Below, one piece after another: positions 34,442 through 39,736 of a DNA stretch of 39,736 bases (position 1 is the first letter of the stretch; the number at the start of each line of letters is the position of its first letter). Source of the DNA: Bacillota bacterium. GTDB taxonomy: Bacteria > Bacillota > Clostridia > Lachnospirales > Lachnospiraceae. A model generated the notes under the pieces. It did no database searches. It was given only the letters and a program-made list of their open reading frames with translations, and was not told the origin of the DNA. The DNA is taken from positions 1 through 39,736 of the forward strand of contig JAEZGK010000101.1 of the NCBI GenBank assembly GCA_023437365.1, given 5' to 3'. Both the position numbers and the translations under genes were made by a program.

Positions 34442-36910
34442 TTACATCAGTGTCGAGAATAAATTTAATATCATCTGCTGTATCTTCATCCAGACAGGAC
34501 GGTTCTTCCATTCCTCCAGCGTTACCTCATGACAGGTTTTTATAGTTTCCAGCAGATCTTCTTTGATTCGATTGATGGTCGGCTTGTCGCAAATCCATAC
34601 TCCACATTCATAATGCAGGTGGAAGCTGCGATAATCCATATTTACTGTTCCTACGATACCGCAATCTTCATTGATGATTGTCTTGGCATGGATAAAGCCC
34701 GGTGTATATTCAAAAATTCTAACCCCGCCTTCCAGCAGCTTACCGTAATTATAATTGGTCAGTATCTTCACATTTCTCTTATCCGGTACAAAGGGTGTGA
34801 TAATTCTGACATCGATACCGCTGGATGCCGCCATAACCAGTGCTTCCCTCATATCATCTTCAATTATAAGGTAAGGTGTGGTAATGTACAATATCTTCTT
34901 CGCATAATAAATCATCTGTTTGTAGATATTCTCTGCCGGGTTCCTTGGATTGTTGGCAGGCCCGTCGGAAAACACCTGGCAATAAACATCATTTTCAGGG
35001 AATTGTATGGTCGGCCGATAAGGATGATAATCAATAGGACCACCTGTAGAGCAAACCTCCCACATCTGGAGAAAGGTAACCGTAAGACCCCAGACAGCAT
35101 CACCCTCTAGCCTGACCGCATTATCCTTCCAGGTCCCGAAGCGCTGTATCAGGTTCACATACTCGTCTGCCAAATTCATCCCACCTGTATATCCCACATT
35201 TCCGTCGATGACGATAATCTTCTGATGAGAACGATAATTCAAATATAATTTATCGGTATATTTTTGAACGGGGTTGAATACCCTGACCTCTATTCCCTCT
35301 GCCTCCAGGGTTCTTCTGAAATTTGTCGGTGTTCGAAGGATCGCTCCGAAATCATCATACATGAACTGGATGCGGACTCCTTCCCTATGCTTGCGTGACA
35401 GCAGCTCATGCATCCGATCCCACAGCTTACCCTCTCCGACAATAAAGAAGTTCAGCAGGACGAAATTTTGTGCTGTCTCAATATCCCGAAAGATAGCTTC
35501 AAAGGTTTCCTCTGCCATCGGGAAATAATCCACCTTATTATTCTTGAAGAGCGGGAAGCTATTGGCTTCGAGATATCTTGACATTCTGCTCTTGGTCGGA
35601 TACTGCTCCGTGAAATGCTTTACATTATCCGTATTAAATTCCAGGAACTGTACACCCCTCTTAAGCTTGCGCAGAATAACCTTATCTATCTTCCTGCTCC
35701 TTCTGTTACCCCATAGCATAAACATGATATGGCCGGTGATCGGCAGAGCAGCGATGATACAGATCCAGCTGATCTTATAGGAAGCATTTCGGTTGTCATT
35801 GATCAGAAAAATCACAATAATGATACTCAAAAACTGTATTCCCGTGTATAGATATACCGTATAACCCTGAAGACGAAAGGATAGATAGATAATCAGGGCG
35901 AACTGAGCAATTACCAAAAGACCCACGAGTACGGCACGCAGAACACCGCTCAGATAACTTTTGATCGTACCGGTTACTTCCTCCTTAAAATCCTTCCCCA
36001 GCTCACGGACTCCCTTTTTCATCAGCTTTTCCTTCAAATCATCAAGGGCCTCTTCACGTCTGCCAACCTTCATGGTAGGGAATGCTCTTAAGAGACGTAT
36101 GTGGGCTTTAGCAGTCCTGATGTTCTGATAACGTCCGAAGAATTCTATCATCTTAGCATCAATCTCAGGTTTCTTCTCCTTAATATTCAGTCTGCTCTGG
36201 ATACTGAGGACAGGATTATAAACCCAGCCCTCCATCCGGCTCTTTACTTCAGAAAACACTCCCAGAAGGTGCAATCCGGAAATACGTTCCAACAATTCTC
36301 CGCCGGTTTCGTAAATCTTCGTACCCTCAATATATTCCGTCATATCCTGACGTAGATTATGAAGTCTGGCGAGCAGCCTGTCGAATTTGACGGAAGTGAT
36401 TGCTGCTCCGGTAACATCCAGGATAATTACCGGTATCAGGATATACGCAATTACCTCTCCCGCCCTTTTCGGTATCTGCCGTAAGATATAATCCACCCCC
36501 GGCTGAAATACATGCAGCATCAGCAGTGCCAGCACTCCCCAGAATAAGGAGACTGCCAGGCAAACTCTGCCGTTTAAATTTATTTTATATTTACTGTAAT
36601 CCCACCATCTTGTATGGAATAGCAATTCCATGATCAATGAGGTCAGATATTCCAGCAATGTTGCCAGAAATACACTTCCGAAATAAACCAGGGCAAGCTG
36701 GTCCTTATAATCCCAGAAGATCAGATAAAACAGAAGGGCCCCGCATCCATAAATGGGAATAATCGGGCCAGTCAGAAAGCCTCTGTTTACAAAGCTTTTC
36801 TTCTGTATCGATACCAGCGTGCTTTCATAGACCCATCCGATGAAGCCGTATAGAATAAATACATAAAATATGTAATAGAAATCCTGTCCGAATAATCTCA
36901 AATTCCACAT
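34442..36910 (-). CDS. CmpB-like membrane domain fused to cardiolipin synthase
   Basis: 822 residues, far longer than a usual Cls (about 480-520). The N-terminus (about 1-180) has four to five membrane segments and matches the putative ABC-transporter type IV (CmpB/DUF1113) family: YVFILYGFIGWVYES, GPIIPIYGCGA, RWWDYSKYKINLNGRVCL. After a charged linker (about 185-320), two membrane segments and two phospholipase D domains follow. The first HKD is His562, Lys564, Asp569. The second is His741, Lys743, with Glu748 at the Asp position and Asp749 next to it. It should condense phosphatidylglycerols to cardiolipin. AAGGAGCGGGAAG precedes the ATG. Confidence 0.85.
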   Translation of the reverse strand: MWNLRLFGQDFYYIFYVFILYGFIGWVYESTLVSIQKKSFVNRGFLTGPIIPIYGCGALLFYLIFWDYKDQLALVYFGSVFLATLLEYLTSLIMELLFHTRWWDYSKYKINLNGRVCLAVSLFWGVLALLMLHVFQPGVDYILRQIPKRAGEVIAYILIPVIILDVTGAAITSVKFDRLLARLHNLRQDMTEYIEGTKIYETGGELLERISGLHLLGVFSEVKSRMEGWVYNPVLSIQSRLNIKEKKPEIDAKMIEFFGRYQNIRTAKAHIRLLRAFPTMKVGRREEALDDLKEKLMKKGVRELGKDFKEEVTGTIKSYLSGVLRAVLVGLLVIAQFALIIYLSFRLQGYTVYLYTGIQFLSIIIVIFLINDNRNASYKISWICIIAALPITGHIMFMLWGNRRSRKIDKVILRKLKRGVQFLEFNTDNVKHFTEQYPTKSRMSRYLEANSFPLFKNNKVDYFPMAEETFEAIFRDIETAQNFVLLNFFIVGEGKLWDRMHELLSRKHREGVRIQFMYDDFGAILRTPTNFRRTLEAEGIEVRVFNPVQKYTDKLYLNYRSHQKIIVIDGNVGYTGGMNLADEYVNLIQRFGTWKDNAVRLEGDAVWGLTVTFLQMWEVCSTGGPIDYHPYRPTIQFPENDVYCQVFSDGPANNPRNPAENIYKQMIYYAKKILYITTPYLIIEDDMREALVMAASSGIDVRIITPFVPDKRNVKILTNYNYGKLLEGGVRIFEYTPGFIHAKTIINEDCGIVGTVNMDYRSFHLHYECGVWICDKPTINRIKEDLLETIKTCHEVTLEEWKNRPVWMKIQQMILNLFSTLM

Positions 36911-37090
36911 ATCTTCCCGCTCCTTTTACTGTATTCTTGAGTCTATGCCAAATATTCTATCACATTAAATTTTAAAGTACAGCCTCTATTTTGAAAATCC
37001 TCCATAATATGCCACCGAAATTTATCCTATCTGCTTCAATTCGTGAAGGAAATGTGATAAAATGGGTTTACCGCACAAAGGAGGTGGAGC

Positions 37091-38221
37091 ATGATTACCA
37101 GACAGTTTTCCCTGGAGCAGATGCCCGGGTATCCATTTGAAAAAGAATATGACATAAATAAGATTGCTTTTTTCGATATTGAAACCACAGGCTTTGCCGC
37201 AGATTCCACCTATCTGTATCTGATTGGCTGCGCTTATTACCAGGAGGACAGTTTTCATCTGATTCAGTGGTTCTGTGAAGATATTCGGGAAGAGGTCAAG
37301 GCTATTACCTCTTTTTTTGAATTTGTCAAGGAGTATCAGGTATTAATCCACTATAACGGTTCAGGTTTTGATCTTCCTTACCTTTCCCGTAAATGTGAGC
37401 TGCTTGGTATCGATAATTGCTTGAAGGAGTTGAAAAGCATTGATATCTATAAACGGATCACCCCCTATAAGAAGGTCTTTAAGTTACCTAATTATAAGCA
37501 AAAATCTCTGGAGACTTTTCTTGATATTCACCGTGTCGACTCCTTTAGCGGCGGTGATCTGATCCAGGTCTATCAAAGCTACCTGGGCAAGCAGCATTTC
37601 GAGAAGCTCCGTAAATCCCGGAATCCTGGGGGTGTTTTTGAGACTCCCTCCGAAGCAGAGCTTTTGCTTCATACTCTGCTGCTGCACAATGAAGATGATA
37701 TCCGAGGTTTATTATATATCTGTCCCATTCTAAATTATGCAGACCTATTCGAAAAACCGATTCGAATCCTTCAAGCCGGCGTGGACGAAGGTATCTTTAA
37801 GATTAATTTTGAACTAACGGAAAAGCTTCCGGTACGTGTTGCCTTCGGTAACGATCTGGCATATTTTTCTGCTATCGGAGCGAAGGCCACCCTCTCCGTA
37901 CATATCTATGAGGGCGAATTGAAGTATTTCTACGATAATTACAAGGATTACTACTACCTTCCTGCCGAGGACAGCGTGGTACATAAAAGTCTTGCCCACT
38001 TTGTGGACAAGGATTACAGAGCCAAGGCCAAACCTTCCAACTGCTATACCAAGAAGCACGGAATCTTCGCGCCGCAATATGAATTGATCTTCAATCCCTG
38101 CTTTAAACAGAATTATCAGGACAAGCTTTCCTTCCTGGAGATCCATACGGACTTCCTGCTTCAGGAGGAGAAGCTGGAGCAGTATGTGCAGCATATTCTT
38201 AACATTATTGTGTCAAAATAG
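37091..38221 (+). CDS. Ribonuclease H-like exonuclease domain protein (YprB-like)
   Basis: 376 residues. The DEDD-type exonuclease pattern is visible: Asp29 and Glu31 in FDIETTG, Asn89 and Asp94 in HYNGSGFDLPYL, and HNEDDIRG with Asp202-Asp203. The C-terminal 150 residues are less conserved. This is the COG3359/YprB type, predicted to be a 3'-5' exonuclease on nucleic acid; in Bacillus yprB neighbours the helicase yprA, which is not seen here. A GGAGGTGGAGC ribosome site precedes the ATG, and an upstream TTCAAT/TAAAAT pair with 17-base spacing may be its promoter. A long palindromic repeat stands directly behind the stop codon. Confidence 0.82.
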   Translation: MITRQFSLEQMPGYPFEKEYDINKIAFFDIETTGFAADSTYLYLIGCAYYQEDSFHLIQWFCEDIREEVKAITSFFEFVKEYQVLIHYNGSGFDLPYLSRKCELLGIDNCLKELKSIDIYKRITPYKKVFKLPNYKQKSLETFLDIHRVDSFSGGDLIQVYQSYLGKQHFEKLRKSRNPGGVFETPSEAELLLHTLLLHNEDDIRGLLYICPILNYADLFEKPIRILQAGVDEGIFKINFELTEKLPVRVAFGNDLAYFSAIGAKATLSVHIYEGELKYFYDNYKDYYYLPAEDSVVHKSLAHFVDKDYRAKAKPSNCYTKKHGIFAPQYELIFNPCFKQNYQDKLSFLEIHTDFLLQEEKLEQYVQHILNIIVSK

Positions 38222-38240
38222 AATTTGAGCTATAGAAATA

Positions 38241-38455
38241 AAGGGGCTGTTGCTAAACACTTTGTTAGCCAGAGTAAGGATACAGGCATCCCTAACACAC
38301 TGATTCCCTGACATCCTATCGATATTGTTGGTCATAATCGAACATAAATGTTCGCTTATGATCAAACAATATCGACAAGCTGTCCGGCAAACAGTGCATG
38401 ACGGGATGCCTGTATCCTTACTCTGGCTAACAAAGTGTTTTGCAACAGCCCCTTT
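38241..38455. repeat. Long palindromic repeat (copy C), MITE-like
   Basis: A 215-bp element that is almost wholly self-complementary. About 52 bases of the left arm (38241-38292, starting AAGGGGCTGTTGC) match the right arm (38404-38455) with one difference, the middle pairs with about ten mismatches, and CGAACAT/ATGTTCG closes the top. The core AAGGATACAGGCATCCC is the same as in copies A and B. No protein is encoded, and no clear target duplication is seen. It fills the gap between two convergent genes and could act as a two-way terminator. Confidence 0.85.
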
Positions 38456-38475
38456 GCTTATATTCAAATACTATA

Positions 38476-39363
38476 TTATTTATTAATATATGCTTCGTTA
38501 ATAAATACTTTATATGCATCAAATTCCACTTGTTCTTTTTTATTTCTGATTTCCATATTCGTAAAAATATACTCTGTCTTCACTTCATCCTTTGCAATAT
38601 TTGAGATCTCTTGCTGTACAGCATCCACAATTTTATCATCTTTATAAAATACTACTGTATAGCAAATTCCAACGATCGTATCCTCGGCTTTGTTAGCAAT
38701 ATTTACACTCATTTGATGGCCGGCCGGGAAGGAGGTACAATCCATCTGAAGTTTATCAATATAGCTTAATAATGGCGCTTGTTTTCCAAATCCCGCCTGA
38801 ACTGTAATTTTATAAGAATAATAGGGGAAACGATATCCATCCTCAAATACATGAAAGGCGATTGCCATTTGTTTTTTCGCTTCACTTACAGAAATCATCT
38901 TATTAAAATTCTTAACCAAAGTACCTTCTTTATCATAAAATTCCAACAAGACATTGACATTTAGATTGTCGTCATTGTTATTTGTAACAAAAGCCAGAAT
39001 TCCTTGTGCCGTCTCATAGGAATCAATCGTAAAATTAGCAGAAGCTAATTCCTCGGGCGTTGGAACGTGTTTTACTGTAACGGCACATGCATATTTTTTC
39101 TTGTTTCTAGTTGCCATAATGGTCGTAGAACCGGCAGCCACCCCTTGTACAATACCATCTTTCGATACCGTTGCGATCGAAGTATTAAAGCTTTTCCACG
39201 TAATCTTACCAGTGGCTCCCTTTAACTCCAGTTTAAAGTTCTCTCCTTCATTAAGCGATAAAGTTGTCTTATTCAGTTTGACTGTTGCGGAGCTTGCTAA
39301 TTCCGGTGCGGTACAAATAAAACAGAACATGGTTGCGATAATTCCTATTAAAAGTTTCCTCAT
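38476..39363 (-). CDS. Secreted protein with a bacterial Ig-like (BIG2) domain
   Basis: 295 residues: a signal peptide (about 1-25, ending ELASSA), a BIG2-like domain (about 27-97, with LSLNEGENFKLEL, TWKSFNTSIATVSKDGIV and GSTTIMA), and a second beta-rich region (about 110-290) with features of FxLYD-like domains (VLLEFYDKEGTLV, GICYTVVFYKDDKIV). It is probably a surface or secreted adhesion or carbohydrate-related module; no enzyme motif is visible and no anchor (LPxTG or SLH) is present. A GGGGGATTACC ribosome site and a strong promoter stand upstream. Confidence 0.8.
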   Translation of the reverse strand: MRKLLIGIIATMFCFICTAPELASSATVKLNKTTLSLNEGENFKLELKGATGKITWKSFNTSIATVSKDGIVQGVAAGSTTIMATRNKKKYACAVTVKHVPTPEELASANFTIDSYETAQGILAFVTNNNDDNLNVNVLLEFYDKEGTLVKNFNKMISVSEAKKQMAIAFHVFEDGYRFPYYSYKITVQAGFGKQAPLLSYIDKLQMDCTSFPAGHQMSVNIANKAEDTIVGICYTVVFYKDDKIVDAVQQEISNIAKDEVKTEYIFTNMEIRNKKEQVEFDAYKVFINEAYINK

Positions 39364-39390
39364 GGTAATCCCCCTTTCATAATTGATTTT

Positions 39391-39419
39391 ATCATATCAT
39401 CAATGGATATGAATGTCAA
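39391..39419 (-). promoter_or_regulatory. Predicted sigma-A promoter of the Ig-like protein gene
   Basis: On the minus strand TTGACA (39414-39419) and TATGAT (39391-39396) are exactly 17 bases apart, 28 bases before the start codon. The remaining bases to 39610 hold no gene that I can see. Confidence 0.75.
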
Positions 39420-39610
39420 AACACAGTTACATAACCTTCAGCCATTCATAAAGAATAATACACATAGCATTATCTAAAAAATGATCGACGTTCCTGAGGT
39501 TTATTTTGCATGCTCAAAAATATGAATTATAGAGTAAACACCTAAATAGCTCTAAGTATAGGAATGGAGCGAGGTTCTGAAAAATCCTATCCCAACTATT
39601 TTGACACAGA

Positions 39611-39736
39611 ATCGAGTAGGAGGCGGTGACTAACCGCCGTCCTCTCACAGCACCGTGCGTACCGTTCGGTACACGGCGCTTTCAATAGTTGATGTGCACG
39701 GACTGATATGCAGTGGCTAAATCATAGAAGCCATTG
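39611..39736 (-). mobile_element. Group II intron (class C-like), 3' portion, runs off the right edge
   Basis: On the minus strand a domain V hairpin (39649-39680) has a nine-base-pair lower stem AGCGCCGTG/CACGGTGCT with the CGC-type triad, a two-base CG bulge and a short upper stem TACCG/CGGTA. Behind it comes a domain VI-like hairpin (GGCGGT/ACCGCC) and the intron end CTACTCGAT at about 39611. The 3' exon continues TCTGTGTCAAAATAG. Only the last about 126 bases are in the window. The end position is accurate to one or two bases. Confidence 0.85.
39682..39736 (-). CDS. Group II intron reverse transcriptase/maturase, C-terminal end (partial)
   Basis: The frame at the edge encodes NGFYDLATAYQSVHINY and then TGA, immediately before domain V. 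This is the place and style of the C-terminus of an intron-encoded reverse transcriptase/maturase. The rest of the gene lies beyond the window, so integrity cannot be judged. Confidence 0.7.
   Translation of the reverse strand, partial: NGFYDLATAYQSVHINY

Noticed and set aside
1..39736. Circular plasmid or phage closed through one intron
   Set aside because: Wrapping the edges would rebuild one intron in the right order, but the content (polA, rnjA, ruvAB, coaE) is chromosomal and no replication or phage gene is found.

Overview
The window reads as chromosomal DNA of a spore-forming, Gram-positive member of the Clostridia, most likely a Lachnospiraceae relative. The clues are a sporulation sigma factor of the SigK type, RNase J, the block ireB-ruvX-DUF1292-fur-rnjA-mltG-trmR-trhP (close to the yrzL-yrrK-yrzB-yrrL-yrrM-yrrN/O order of Bacillus subtilis), LCP and M23 cell-wall proteins, and GGAGG-type ribosome binding sites. 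Almost every gene is on the minus strand. The plus-strand exceptions are an HPr-like gene, a tRNA-Leu and a YprB-like nuclease. I see no phage, plasmid, CRISPR or defence island; most of the window is core genome.

Layout from left to right. Bases 1-124 are the 5' end of a group II intron on the minus strand, inserted just behind the terminator of sigK (177-800). Next come a tandemly repeated hairpin (1006-1109) and the long minus-strand block 1098-8861: mtaB, ireB, ruvX, DUF1292, fur, rnjA, a short MltG-like protein, trmR and trhP. A structured non-coding stretch lies between rnjA and the MltG-like gene. After the HPr-like gene come a cysteine desulfurase and thiI, then an M23 peptidase, an LCP protein, PepD, and an operon of a metallo-hydrolase, an ACT protein and a UPF0210 protein. 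A dicarboxylate/amino-acid symporter is followed by a cluster of palindromic repeats. Then come coaE, polA and an orphan zinc-finger anti-sigma-like gene, a 19-bp tandem array, tRNA-Leu(CAA), a Nudix hydrolase, a class B PBP with its SEDS partner, a large U32 (RlhA-like) protein, zapA, ruvB, ruvA, a YvyF-like protein, a membrane-domain/cardiolipin synthase fusion, the YprB-like nuclease, another palindromic repeat and a secreted Ig-like protein. The right edge holds the 3' end of another group II intron.

Two themes connect the genes. The first is RNA modification: MtaB (ms2t6A), desulfurase plus ThiI (s4U and thiamine sulfur), TrhP plus TrmR (wobble 5-hydroxy/methoxy-uridine) and an RlhA-like U32 protein (23S rRNA hydroxycytidine). 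The second is envelope and division: SEDS-PBP pair, LCP, M23, MltG-like, ZapA and cardiolipin synthase.

The most unusual items are: (i) a family of long, nearly perfect palindromes whose inner stems differ between copies while pairing is kept; (ii) a CmpB-like membrane domain fused to a cardiolipin synthase; (iii) a tandemly multiplied terminator whose loop carries a stop codon; (iv) a 19-bp tandem array between an orphan anti-sigma gene and a tRNA; and (v) group II intron ends at both window edges. I found no clear previously undescribed multi-gene system; the palindrome family and the fusion protein are the best candidates for new biology.
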